Shown piece by piece: positions 25,694 to 34,216 of a DNA stretch of 64,000 bases (the first letter of the stretch is position 1; each line of letters starts with the position of its first letter). A program made the translations under genes and the position numbers. This DNA comes from Halorubrum rutilum. Its GTDB lineage: Archaea > Halobacteriota > Halobacteria > Halobacteriales > Haloferacaceae. The DNA is taken from positions 62,001 to 126,000 of the forward strand of contig NZ_JANHDN010000008.1 of assembly GCF_024494565.1 (NCBI RefSeq), given 5' to 3'. A model generated the notes under the pieces. That model saw only the letters and a program-made list of their open reading frames with translations. It searched no databases and was not told the origin of the DNA.

Positions 25694-26344
25694 TCAGGGC
25701 TCCGGCGTTCCGGCCGGGTCCGCGGCGTCGCCGAGGTCCTCGTCCGCGGCGTCGCCGGCGAGCTCGTCGCCGTCGCCCTCGTCGAGGTCCTCCAGCGCCG
25801 ACAGCGCGGCGGCCTTGTACGTCTCGGGGTCGAGGTCGTACTCCTCGCGGGCCATCCGCGCGTACTCGTTCCCCTCGTCGTCGAACGCGGCGACGCGCTC
25901 GATCGTCCGCGTGGCCGTCTCGGCGACCCAGCGGTCGCGGGTGGCGGCGTCGACCTCGGTGATCGACTCGGGGCGGACGGAGACCCGGACGGTGCCGTCG
26001 TCGGTCTCGTACGTCCGGGGCTTCCCCACGACTGCGACGTACGCCGGGGGCTCCGTGTCCCGGAGCTTGGAAGCGGCTTCCGGCTGGTACTGGCCGGCGT
26101 ACACGAAGAACGTGCCCGTCGGGTCGACGATGCGGCCGCGCCAGTACTCGCTGTCCTCGCCGACGTCCTCCTTCTCCGTGAGCGTCCCCACGAAGAAGAC
26201 GCGGTTCGCGGACTCGCCCGTCGGCAGCAGCGCGTAGACGGGGGCGCGCTCGTCGTCGGACTCGGTGAACGTGTAGCCGGCGTCGTTGAACTCGCTCGCG
26301 AACGCGCGCCGGGCGACCTCTCGGGTGGGTGCGGATTGACTCAT
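25694..26344 (-). CDS. rpap3: RPA-associated protein (Rpap3 type)
   Basis: 216 residues. An OB-like core (VYALLPTGESANRVFFVGTL, EYWRGRIVDPTGTFFVYAGQ) carries the COG3390 signature, followed by a helical segment and a low-complexity acidic tail. In Haloferax, Rpap proteins are encoded next to and function with their cognate RPA in DNA repair. Here it starts 1 nt after the rpa3 stop codon, so it is co-translated with Rpa3. No zinc motif is visible. Confidence 0.9.
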   Translation of the reverse strand: MSQSAPTREVARRAFASEFNDAGYTFTESDDERAPVYALLPTGESANRVFFVGTLTEKEDVGEDSEYWRGRIVDPTGTFFVYAGQYQPEAASKLRDTEPPAYVAVVGKPRTYETDDGTVRVSVRPESITEVDAATRDRWVAETATRTIERVAAFDDEGNEYARMAREEYDLDPETYKAAALSALEDLDEGDGDELAGDAADEDLGDAADPAGTPEP

Positions 26345-26345
26345 A

Positions 26346-27272
26346 TCAGATCGACCTCGCTTCGATCAGCGCGCTTTCCACGTCGACTTCGCCGGGGTTC
26401 TCCATCTCGTCGGCCAGGACGTACCGGCCGAAGGTGGGGCCGGTGACGCGGTAGTACCGCCCGAGCACGTCGTCGGCCATCTCCTCGGCGACGACGGTGG
26501 TGTCGAGCGCGTCCATCGCCATGTCCTTGGCCTCCTCTAAGCCCATCCCGGTGAGCTCCTCGGTGGCCTCGCGGTCGAAGATGACCTCGGTGACGGTCTC
26601 GCCGTCGTCGAGGACGCCCTTGATCCGCAGGTCGAACTCGCCCTCGACCTGCCCGTGCTCGGAGCAGCGGCCGTTCTGGAGGACGCGCGTGCAGTCGTCC
26701 TCGGGGCAGCGCTTGATCAGCCCGGAGCCGGACTGGATGTCCACGAGGGCGCCCTCGACGGTGTCGGCGTTGTCGCCGACCTCGATCTCCTCGTCGACCT
26801 CGGTGATACCGGTGGTCCGGTTGAGCTTCACCGAGTAGCTGCCCTCGTACTCGTCGGTGACGACGTTCGAGAGCTCGTACGCCTTCCCCTCCTCCAGCTC
26901 GGGGAGGTCGGAGGTCTCGAAGGCGACGAACTTGATCGTCCCCGACTCGTCGCCGAGGAGCCCGACCTGCGAGATCGAGTCGCTGCGGGGCTCCCAGAGG
27001 TCGACCAGCTTCACGCGTAGGTCGACCCACTGTTCGTCCTCGTCGATCTCGTCGACCAAGACGGACTCGCTGCCGCCGCGGCCGAGCTCGTCGCGCTCCA
27101 TCCCGGCGTCTTCGAGGTAGCCGTTGGTGACGCTCCGGCGCGCCTCGTCGAGGGGCACGCGGTACTCGTTGACGAGGTTCTCCAGTCGCTCCTCGACCTC
27201 GTCGGCGTTCACGTCGAGGTGGTCCGAGAACTGTTCCGCTATCGCTTCCGCTTCCTGTCGCAGTTCGCTCAT
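26346..27272 (-). CDS. rpa3: Replication protein A, Rpa3 type (single-stranded DNA-binding)
   Basis: The ATG at 27272 gives 308 residues (MSELRQEAEAIAEQFSDHLD). An N-terminal helical region (1-80) is followed by an OB fold (VDLRVKLVDLWEPRSDSISQ onward), a zinc-finger-like segment with C-x4-C, C-x-x-H (CPEDDCTRVLQNGRCSEHGQ) and a C-terminal domain. It coats single-stranded DNA in replication and repair. A strong TATA (GATTTTTAATACC, 27334-27344 minus strand) is about 65 nt upstream, so unlike most genes here the transcript probably has a leader of roughly 40 nt, with a GGAGG motif in it. Confidence 0.93.
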   Translation of the reverse strand: MSELRQEAEAIAEQFSDHLDVNADEVEERLENLVNEYRVPLDEARRSVTNGYLEDAGMERDELGRGGSESVLVDEIDEDEQWVDLRVKLVDLWEPRSDSISQVGLLGDESGTIKFVAFETSDLPELEEGKAYELSNVVTDEYEGSYSVKLNRTTGITEVDEEIEVGDNADTVEGALVDIQSGSGLIKRCPEDDCTRVLQNGRCSEHGQVEGEFDLRIKGVLDDGETVTEVIFDREATEELTGMGLEEAKDMAMDALDTTVVAEEMADDVLGRYYRVTGPTFGRYVLADEMENPGEVDVESALIEARSI

Positions 27273-27504
27273 GGGGTGTCTCCGCCTCCGGTCGTGTTTC
27301 AATGGGAGGCGTACGACGGTTGGTTCCTCACGGTATTAAAAATCCCGTAACCGCGGTGAAAGTGGTCCGTTCGCCGCCCTCACGGACGCTTCCGGCGGTT
27401 CTCGGTATTCGACGGCCGGCCGCGTCAGACGCCCGTATGCCACGCGCGGGCGCCGTTTCAAGTGGAACCGTACCACGCGAGTCGTCCGCACGCAACGTTC
27501 AGAT

Positions 27505-27905
27505 GTAAATAGAGTCCGGTGGCGTGCGCCTGCGAGCGGCCGGCGGGCCGCGAGCAGACCGCACGAGGGAGTCAGTCGTCCGGAGCGAAGCGAAGGACGA
27601 CTGACGAGGCTGGGGAGGTATGAGGTGCGGTTGCGTTGCGGGGTGGGACTCAAAGGGGCAGCCGCGAGGCGGGCGCAGGTGACGCAAGTAGCGTGGCGCT
27701 GCGCGCCACGGAAAGCCGCCGGACGCGCCGCCGGCGACACCGCAGGGAGCGAACGAAGTGAGCGACCGAGGCGCGCAGCGAGCGTGCGCCCGCCTCGCGG
27801 CTGGGGCTTTGGCGGTGTTCACCGCAAGGCGATCGATCGCGTACCGCCGAGCGGCTGGGGCTTTGGCGGTGTTCACCGTCCGTCCGAAATCAACCATTAT
27901 AAACA
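27505..27905. repeat. Structured dispersed repeat, copy B (candidate non-coding RNA)
   Basis: Second copy of the element at 18277-18570, same orientation. Hairpins: GCGGCC/GGCCGC (27536-27541 with 27546-27551), an 11-bp stem (27571-27581 with 27595-27605), and a 14-bp long-range stem (27664-27677 with 27785-27798) enclosed by CAAAG (27651-27655) and CTTTG (27807-27811). It carries extra internal hairpin sequence (27693-27740) and a second copy of the right-end module: GCGGCTGGGGCTTTGGCGG occurs near 27797 and again near 27851. A TTATAA box stands at 27897-27902. The remaining gap sequence (27273-27504 and 27906-28038) holds the rpa3 promoter, and no gene is seen. Confidence 0.75.
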
Positions 27906-28011
27906 ATCGACCGGAGATTCGGAGAGATCCACCGCGACGGCGACGGTATATAAATCACTCACGCCGGGCCCGTCAACAGCGAACCGATCATCCGCATATC
28001 GCCAACGGACC

Positions 28012-28017
28012 TATATC
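28012..28017 (+). promoter_or_regulatory. TATA box of the 100-aa conserved gene
   Basis: TATATC centred about 25 nt before the ATG at 28039, predicting a leaderless transcript and supporting that start. Confidence 0.6.
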
Positions 28018-28038
28018 CCGCGCGCCGGTACGACTCCC

Positions 28039-28341
28039 ATGGACGACCGACTCGAACGCGTCATCCGCCAAAAGCTCCGCGAGGCGGGCAAGCAGTTCGA
28101 GGAGGCGAAGCGGGCGTACGCCGAGGCGAGGGACGACCCCGACGGCGACGCCGCGGGGGCGGACCGGTACGACCTCCCGACCGACGACGACGGGCGCGCC
28201 CGGATCGTCTGCCGGCGGCACGCGGAACGGCGGGCGGTCGCCGTCGACGCCGAGGGGCGCCCCTCCTGTTTCGACGCCGGCCACCCCGACTGCGAGGGCT
28301 GCGCCGAGGACGTCCGCGACGGGGTCGTCGAGACCTGGTGA
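28039..28341 (+). CDS. Conserved haloarchaeal protein with Cys/His cluster, 100 aa
   Basis: 100 residues. The N-terminal third is a charged helix (LERVIRQKLREAGKQFEEAK), probably coiled coil. The C-terminal half contains CRRHAERRAVAVDAEGRPSC followed by C-x-x-C (CEGC), which could bind zinc. I recognise a halophile-specific family (I believe DUF7091) but no function. It stands alone with its own promoter. Confidence 0.8.
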   Translation: MDDRLERVIRQKLREAGKQFEEAKRAYAEARDDPDGDAAGADRYDLPTDDDGRARIVCRRHAERRAVAVDAEGRPSCFDAGHPDCEGCAEDVRDGVVETW

Positions 28342-28427
28342 GGGCGGATTCGGCGGGCCCCCGTCGAGGAGGGCGGTCCCCCCGGCCACCCGGAAGGCGT
28401 TTTTAGACGGGCGTCCTCGGAGCGGTC

Positions 28428-29645
28428 ATGAGGCGAGCGACGGTCGTCGGGCTCCTCCTCGTCGTCGGGGTCGGCCTGGCCCTCTCCGGCGCCCTCGCCG
28501 GGCCGCCAGGAGGGCCGCCGGGAGGGCCGTCGCCCGCGGAGGAGCCGGAGGCGGCGACGGTCTCCGAGGGGTCGCTCATCGCGGTCGACGGCGACTACCG
28601 GCTGTGGCCGTACACGAGCCGGAGCCGGTCGGTCGAGGGGCGGACGCTCGCGATCAACGTCGTGGTGCACGCCGACGCGGCGGCGACCCGGACGGCGATC
28701 GAGCGCGGGACGGCGGCCGACTGGGAGGAGACCGACCGGGCGGAGTCGGCGGCGACCGCCGACGCCGAGCGGGTGCGGGCGCTCGTCGAGCGCGACTGGG
28801 CCGACGCCCGCAGCTCGACGCGGTACGGCTACGTCGAGGGGCCCGGGGGCGGGACGTGGCTGACGGAGACGTTCGAGCTCCACGACGGGACGTACCTCGG
28901 GGTTCGCGACCACCTCCGGGCGTACGAGTCGCCCGACGGGGCGTACACCGCGATCCAGGCCCACGAGGAGTACTACGACTGGTTCCGGCTGCGTCACACG
29001 GTGCCCGGGATCGACGACCCGGCGGTCCGGCTGGAGGACGAGTTCATCCGCGGGGCGGTGGACGCCGAGGTCCGCCGCGAGTACCGCGGGATCGAGGGCG
29101 GCTGGAGCGACGGCTGGCTCTCGGTGATCGAGCTGGCGTCGCTCGCGACCGTCGCCGGCGCCCTGCTCCGGCGCCGGACCCGGGCGGCCGCCGTCGACCT
29201 CGCGGGACGGAGCCGTCGGGAGGCGGCGCGGCACGCGGGCGCGGCGCTGCTCGGGGCCGCGCTCGGCGCCGTCGTCGTCGGCGTGCGGGCGGCCGGGGTC
29301 GGGCTCGAACTCGCGTACCCGGCCCTGCCGCCGAAGGCGATCGCCGGGCCGCTGTACCTCGTCCTCGCGGTCGGGCTGCCGGCGCTCGTCGTCGCCCGGT
29401 CGCGCGAGTGCGACCCGACCGCGGTCGCCCTCGCGGTCGTCGTCGGGGTCGGCGCGGGGTTCGTCCTCGACTTCGCCGCGCTCGGGGTCGCGGTGCCGCC
29501 CGCGCTCGTCGTCCACCGAGCCGCGCTGCTCGCGGCGCTCGGCGCGGTCGCCGCCGGACGCGCCGCCGGCGACCGCCCCGTCCTCGGCGCGGGGCTCGCC
29601 GCGTGGGCGGTCGGGCTGGCGCTCCCGCTCGCGGGCGTGATCTGA
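28428..29645 (+). CDS. Haloarchaeal multi-pass membrane protein with extracytoplasmic domain
   Basis: 405 residues. The N-terminus is a signal/anchor helix (VVGLLLVVGVGLALSGAL) followed by a Gly/Pro-rich linker. Residues about 45-220 form a soluble domain (DGDYRLWPYTSRSRSVEGRT). Residues about 225-405 carry five or six hydrophobic segments. The family is conserved in haloarchaea as far as I recall, without assigned function. A GTTTTTAGA element about 25 nt before the ATG suggests a leaderless mRNA. It precedes the substrate-binding lipoprotein on the same strand but with a separate promoter. Confidence 0.75.
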   Translation: MRRATVVGLLLVVGVGLALSGALAGPPGGPPGGPSPAEEPEAATVSEGSLIAVDGDYRLWPYTSRSRSVEGRTLAINVVVHADAAATRTAIERGTAADWEETDRAESAATADAERVRALVERDWADARSSTRYGYVEGPGGGTWLTETFELHDGTYLGVRDHLRAYESPDGAYTAIQAHEEYYDWFRLRHTVPGIDDPAVRLEDEFIRGAVDAEVRREYRGIEGGWSDGWLSVIELASLATVAGALLRRRTRAAAVDLAGRSRREAARHAGAALLGAALGAVVVGVRAAGVGLELAYPALPPKAIAGPLYLVLAVGLPALVVARSRECDPTAVALAVVVGVGAGFVLDFAALGVAVPPALVVHRAALLAALGAVAAGRAAGDRPVLGAGLAAWAVGLALPLAGVI

Positions 29646-29771
29646 GGCGGTCGGTGCCCGAATCGCGGTGATCGCCGCCCGAATCGCGGCCGAGTCCCCC
29701 GGTCGCCCGGGCGGCGCGGCGCGAGGACACCACAGAAGGGATATACCTCGGCGCCGAAACGGTACGGAGGA

Positions 29772-31706
29772 ATGAACGGGTGCGTCAGCCGGCGGACGGC
29801 GCTCGCGGGGATCGGTCTGGGGGCCCTCAGCGCCGGCTGTCTGGGCCGAACCCGCAACATCGCGGGGCGCGACGGGGCGTCCCAGCTCACGCTGCGGATC
29901 GACGCGGCGCCGGCCGACAGCGACCCGAACGCGATCCGGATCGCCAGACACCTCGCCGAGAACCTGAACGCGGTGGGAATCGACGCCCGGATCAACACCC
30001 TCGGACGGACGGACCTCTGGCGGAAAGTGTTGATCAACCGGGACTTCGACGTGTACGTCGGTCAGTTCCTGGAACACGAGCCGTTCGACCCGGACGCGAT
30101 GTACGCGTTCACCCACTCGCGGTTCGTCGCCGAGTCGGGCCGGCAGAACCCGTTCGGGTTCGCCGACCTCAACGGCGTGGACGAGCGGCTCGAACGCCAG
30201 CGGCGGGCTGAGGGCGACGCGCGGGCCGACGCCGTGGCCGCCCTCCAGCGCTCGCTGTGCGAGCTCCAGCCGTTCACGGTCGTCGCGTTCCCGGACCCGC
30301 TCACCGCGGTCCGCGGGGACCGGTTCGCGGGGTGGACGAACCGGCGGCCGGTCTCCGTGGCCGGACTGCTCGGGCTAGAGCGTGAGGAGGCGGTCGACGG
30401 CGCGGAGTCCGGGGACGCGACCGACGACGGCACCGGCGAGAACACGACCGACGACGGTGCGATCATCAGCGACGCGACCGGAGATGACACGGAGGCCGAG
30501 ATCGCGCTCGGCGGCGACGCAGCGCGCGGAGACGACGGCGCCGTCCTCCGGCTGGTGACGACCGACGCCAACGTCACGGAGAACTGGAACCCGATCGCGG
30601 CCGAGTACCGGCGGGAGGGGACGTTCACCGCGCTGCTGTACGACCGACTCGCGCTGGCGGACGGCGACGAGGTCGTCCCGTGGCTCTGCTCGGGGTGGGA
30701 GCGCGACGACGGGACCGTGACCGTCAGGCTGCGCGACGCGCGGTGGCACGACGGCGAGCCGGTGACCGCCGGGGACGTGGCGTTCACCTACGAGTTCCTC
30801 CGGGACACCTCGATGGGGGCGCTGGAGACGGCGGTGCCGACGCCCCGGTTCCGCGGCCGGAGCTCGGTCGTCCGGGCCGCGAGGGCGGTCGACGACAAGA
30901 CGGTGGAGCTCTCGGTCGGCGACGTCAACGACGCGGTCGCGGCGCGCGCGCTCCGGGTGCCGATCCTGCCGGAGCACGTCTGGGCGGACCGGACCGACCC
31001 CGCGACGATCGCCGGCTTCGAGTTCGACGTGGCGACCACCGAGGCGGTGGTGACGAACAACGAGGACCCGGTCGGCAGCGGGCCGATGCGCTTCGTCGAG
31101 GCGACGCCCGAGGAGTCAGTCGCCTTCGAGCGGAACCCGGACCACTTCCTCGCCCGCGCGGGCGACGGGGAGTCGGGGGCGGATCCGGCCGCCGGGATCC
31201 CGGAGCGGTTCCGCGGGAAGCCGGCGTTCGACCGGCTGGAGGTCGCGGTGATATCGTCCGACATCGCCGCGGTGCAGGCCGTCGGCGACGGCCTCGCGGA
31301 CGCGACCGTGTCGAACCTCGGCCCGGACGCCGTGCCGCGGATCGGGCGGGAGGCCGACGCGCGGCTCGTGACCGGACGGGCGGGCGGCTTCTACCACGTC
31401 GGGTACAACGCCCGGCGTGCGCCGCTGTCGAACCCGCGGTTCAGGGCCGTCCTCGCGTCGCTGATCGACAAGCGCGCCCTCGTCGACGACGCGTTCGACG
31501 GGTACGCGCGGCCGGCGGCGTCGCCGCTGGCGACCTCGCCCGAGTGGGTGCCGAGCGACCTCTCGTGGGACGGTCGGGAGGCGGACCCGGTGTACCCGTT
31601 CGTCGGCGACGACGGGTCGCTCGACGTCGAGGCGGCCAGGGAGCGGTTCCGCGACGCGGGGTATCGGTTCGACGGCGAGGGCCGGCTCCTCTCGAGGGGC
31701 AAATGA
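29772..31706 (+). CDS. ABC-type peptide-binding lipoprotein (SBP family 5), apparently circularly permuted
   Basis: 644 residues. The N-terminus SRRTALAGIGLGALSAGC is a Tat signal with lipobox, lipid-anchored at C23. Residues about 36-203 resemble the distal (C-terminal) lobe of family 5 proteins (LTLRIDAAPADSDPNAIRIA, then a run up to LDVYVGQ-like strands). Residues about 204-256 are an acidic linker. Residues about 257-644 resemble the usual N-terminal lobe (GWERDDGTVTVRLRDARWHDGEPVTAGDVAFTYEF split over two strands) and end at AGYRFDGEGRLLS, where the distal lobe would normally begin. No permease or ATPase genes adjoin. Its stop codon overlaps the PAP2 gene start as ATGA. A TATA (GGATATACC) and GGAGG precede it. 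Confidence 0.8.
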   Translation: MNGCVSRRTALAGIGLGALSAGCLGRTRNIAGRDGASQLTLRIDAAPADSDPNAIRIARHLAENLNAVGIDARINTLGRTDLWRKVLINRDFDVYVGQFLEHEPFDPDAMYAFTHSRFVAESGRQNPFGFADLNGVDERLERQRRAEGDARADAVAALQRSLCELQPFTVVAFPDPLTAVRGDRFAGWTNRRPVSVAGLLGLEREEAVDGAESGDATDDGTGENTTDDGAIISDATGDDTEAEIALGGDAARGDDGAVLRLVTTDANVTENWNPIAAEYRREGTFTALLYDRLALADGDEVVPWLCSGWERDDGTVTVRLRDARWHDGEPVTAGDVAFTYEFLRDTSMGALETAVPTPRFRGRSSVVRAARAVDDKTVELSVGDVNDAVAARALRVPILPEHVWADRTDPATIAGFEFDVATTEAVVTNNEDPVGSGPMRFVEATPEESVAFERNPDHFLARAGDGESGADPAAGIPERFRGKPAFDRLEVAVISSDIAAVQAVGDGLADATVSNLGPDAVPRIGREADARLVTGRAGGFYHVGYNARRAPLSNPRFRAVLASLIDKRALVDDAFDGYARPAASPLATSPEWVPSDLSWDGREADPVYPFVGDDGSLDVEAARERFRDAGYRFDGEGRLLSRGK

Positions 31707-32554
31707 GCTGGCTGCCGTCGGTGATCGGGTCCGTCGCGCTGTGGACCGGCGGGGCGCTGCTCCTCGCGGCCGCGACGGTCATCGGTCCGGACCGACTGCG
31801 CGGCCTCCGGGGCGACCTCGGCCGGCGGCTGTGGCGCTCGCGCCGCGCGCTCGCCGCGCTGGGAGTCGTGCTGGTCGCGAGCGCGGTCGGCCGGAGCTCG
31901 CTCCACGTCGTCTCGCGGCTGTGGGGGCTCCAGCTGACGGGCCTGATCTACGCGATCGAGGGCGAGTTCGTCGGCCGGCTGCAGGCGACGCTCGTCGCCC
32001 CCGAGCTGACGGCGTACTTCTCCGCGATATACGTGTACGGCTACGCGTTCCTGCTGTCGTTCCCGTTCCTCGCGTACCTCGCGCTCCCGCGGACGGTGGC
32101 GCTGCGGCGGCTGCTCGTCGCGTACACGTTCAACTACGCGATCGGGCTCGCGATCTACACGGTCGTGTTCGCGCACGGGCCGCGGAACCTGAACGTCGCG
32201 ACGTCGCTGCTGTTCACCCACAACCCCGAATTCACCGCGCTCACGAGCGAGATAAACAAGCCGACGAACGTCTTCCCCTCGCTTCACACGTCGCTGTCGG
32301 TGACCGTCGCGGCGTTCGCCCTCCTGACGCGCGAGGAGTACCCGCGGTGGACGCCGCTCGCCCTGTGGATCTCGACGTCGGTGGTGATCGCGACGATGTA
32401 CCTCGGGATCCACTGGCTCATCGACGTGATCGGCGGAATCGCCCTCGCGCTCGGCGCCGTTTCCCTCTCGTACCGGATCGTCGAGCCGGACGACGAGGCG
32501 GGGGACGGCCCGGGCGATAAAACCGACGGCGACGAGGTCGCCGGCGACGCCTAG
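31703..32554 (+). CDS. PAP2-superfamily membrane phosphatase/phosphotransferase
   Basis: The ATG at 31703 overlaps the lipoprotein stop codon (ATGA). 283 residues with about six membrane segments. The PAP2 catalytic motifs are recognisable as NVFPSLHTSLSV (the PSxH motif) and GIHWLIDVIGG (the GxHxxxD motif). The first motif (KxxxxxxRP) is not obvious, perhaps FAHGPRN. The pattern is closest to the inositolphosphotransferase-like branch. It probably acts on a lipid phosphate on the outer membrane face. The acidic tail is halophile-typical. Coupling to a binding protein is unexpected. Confidence 0.85.
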   Translation: MSWLPSVIGSVALWTGGALLLAAATVIGPDRLRGLRGDLGRRLWRSRRALAALGVVLVASAVGRSSLHVVSRLWGLQLTGLIYAIEGEFVGRLQATLVAPELTAYFSAIYVYGYAFLLSFPFLAYLALPRTVALRRLLVAYTFNYAIGLAIYTVVFAHGPRNLNVATSLLFTHNPEFTALTSEINKPTNVFPSLHTSLSVTVAAFALLTREEYPRWTPLALWISTSVVIATMYLGIHWLIDVIGGIALALGAVSLSYRIVEPDDEAGDGPGDKTDGDEVAGDA

Positions 32555-32555
32555 C

Positions 32556-33227
32556 TCAGGCCCCCTCGACGAGGCGTTCGAGCTGCTCCGGCGGCACCGC
32601 GCCGCGGGCCGCGTGGCCGTCGTACGCGAACGTCGGGACCCCGGTGATACCGCGCTGCCGCGCCGCGTCGAACATCGCCGTCACGCGCTCGCGGAGGTCG
32701 TCGTCGCCGAGCGCGGCGTCGACGACGTCGGCGTCGAGCCCCTCGACGTCCCCCGCGACGTCGACGAGCACCTCGCGGTCGCCGATGTCGCGCCCCTCCC
32801 GCCACAGCGCCGCGAACACCGCGTCGTCGAAGGCGGGCCACGCCTCGGGCGCGGTCTCTTTCACGTGCACGGAGACGAGCTGGGCGGGCAGCGAGTCGAC
32901 GTCCGTCGCGATCTCCTGGGCCATCTCGACATCGTACTGCTCCTGGAGCCGGCGGACGTTCTCCTTGGCCTGCGCGTAGTACTCCTCCCCCTTCCCGTCG
33001 TCGGCCTCGTGGTCGATGCTGCCGTCGGGGTTGCGCTTGCCCGCCCGGAGGTCGAACGGGTGCCAGTCGACCGCGAGCGGCTCGTCGCGCGTCGCCTGGT
33101 ACTCGGCGAGCGACCGCCGGCCGAGGTAGCAGAACGGGCAGACGTAGTCGGAGTAGACGGTGATCGATTCCGTCGCGTCGCCGGCCGACTCGCCGCCGGC
33201 AGCGTCGTCGGAGTGAGCGTTCGACAT
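32556..33227 (-). CDS. FrnE/DsbA-family thioredoxin-fold oxidoreductase
   Basis: 223 residues. After an acidic N-terminus, ITVYSDYVCPFCYLGRRSL supplies the CPFC active site (C30, C33), followed by the long helical insertion of DsbA proteins and the C-terminal GITGVPTFAYDG with the cis-proline. This matches the FrnE branch of dithiol-disulfide isomerases. No signal peptide is seen, so it probably acts in the cytoplasm. It converges on the PAP2 gene with one base between stop codons. CCGGAGGT just before the ATG looks like a Shine-Dalgarno sequence. Confidence 0.9.
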   Translation of the reverse strand: MSNAHSDDAAGGESAGDATESITVYSDYVCPFCYLGRRSLAEYQATRDEPLAVDWHPFDLRAGKRNPDGSIDHEADDGKGEEYYAQAKENVRRLQEQYDVEMAQEIATDVDSLPAQLVSVHVKETAPEAWPAFDDAVFAALWREGRDIGDREVLVDVAGDVEGLDADVVDAALGDDDLRERVTAMFDAARQRGITGVPTFAYDGHAARGAVPPEQLERLVEGA

Positions 33228-33312
33228 ACCTCCGGTTCGACGGCGAGCGGCAAAGGCCGTTCGGCGGCGGCGATCGCCACGACTTAGTACAACCGAGTGG
33301 TATTACCAGAGT

Positions 33313-34197
33313 ATGACACGCGAGCGCGAGCCCGTCTCTCCGCCCGTCGCACTGACGATCGCCGGCAGCGACAGCGGCGGCGGGGCGGGGGTCCAGGCGG
33401 ACCTGAAGGCGATGACGGCCCACGGCGTCTTCGGGACCGCGGTCGTGACGGCGACGACGGCGCAGAACACCCGCGGCGTCGAGGACGTCCACGCCGTCCC
33501 GGCCGATCACGTGGCGAGCCAGTACGACGCCGTGATCGAGGACTTCGACGTCGGCGCGGTCAAGACCGGAATGCTCGCCACGGCGCCGATCGTCGAGACC
33601 GCGGCCGGGCTGCTCGCCCGCTGTCCGGCCCCCGTCGTCGTCGACCCGGTGATGGTCGCCGCGAGCGGCGACCGGCTGCTCTCGCCCGCGGCCGAGGACG
33701 CCTACGAGGGGCTGATCGAGCGCGCGACGCTCGTCACCCCCAACGCCGACGAGGCGGCGGTCCTCGTCGACGACCCGGTCGAGACGCCCGCGGACGCCGC
33801 GGCGGCGGGCCGGGAGCTCGTCGCCCGCGGCGCCGGCGCGGCCCTCGTGAAGGGCGGTCACCTCGACGAGGACGGCGAGACCGTCGTCGACACGCTCGTG
33901 ATCGGAGACGCGGGCGGAGACGAGCGCGGCGACGCCGACGCGGCCGAGGCCGACGCCGCGGGAGGGACCGAACCGACCGTCGTCCGCTTCGAGAATCCCC
34001 GCGTGGCGACCGACGCGACGCACGGCTCCGGCTGCGCGCTGTCGAGCGCGATCGCGGCGCGGCTGGCGCGGGGCGAACCCCTGCGCGAGGCGGTCGGGAG
34101 CGCTGTCGGCGAGATGGGGTCCGCGATCCGCCGCGGCTACGACGTCGGCGAGGGACCCGGGGCGGTGAACCCGACCGCGTTCGACGGCGGGATGTGA
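33313..34197 (+). CDS. thiD: Hydroxymethylpyrimidine (phosphate) kinase
   Basis: Phosphorylates HMP and HMP-P in thiamine biosynthesis. 294 residues: [72 protein letters not shown] and the C-terminal [16 protein letters not shown] with the catalytic cysteine. An acidic insertion lies near residue 205. No ThiN domain is fused, unlike many archaeal ThiD proteins. CTTAGTAC about 27 nt before the ATG is the probable TATA box. Confidence 0.95.
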   Translation: MTREREPVSPPVALTIAGSDSGGGAGVQADLKAMTAHGVFGTAVVTATTAQNTRGVEDVHAVPADHVASQYDAVIEDFDVGAVKTGMLATAPIVETAAGLLARCPAPVVVDPVMVAASGDRLLSPAAEDAYEGLIERATLVTPNADEAAVLVDDPVETPADAAAAGRELVARGAGAALVKGGHLDEDGETVVDTLVIGDAGGDERGDADAAEADAAGGTEPTVVRFENPRVATDATHGSGCALSSAIAARLARGEPLREAVGSAVGEMGSAIRRGYDVGEGPGAVNPTAFDGGM

Positions 34198-34216
34198 GGG
34201 GGGAACCGAGACGCGG

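Noticed and set aside
25628..26446. Long frame antisense to rpap3
   Set aside because: Shadow of the certain rpa3/rpap3 genes; composition typical of antisense frames.
27499..27906. Reading frame over repeat copy B (and the matching one over copy A, 18217-18540) starting V-N-T-A-K-A-P-A-A
   Set aside because: Basic, Arg/Ala/Pro-rich and not conserved between copies beyond the first residues, while the RNA stems are conserved. A structural element explains it better.
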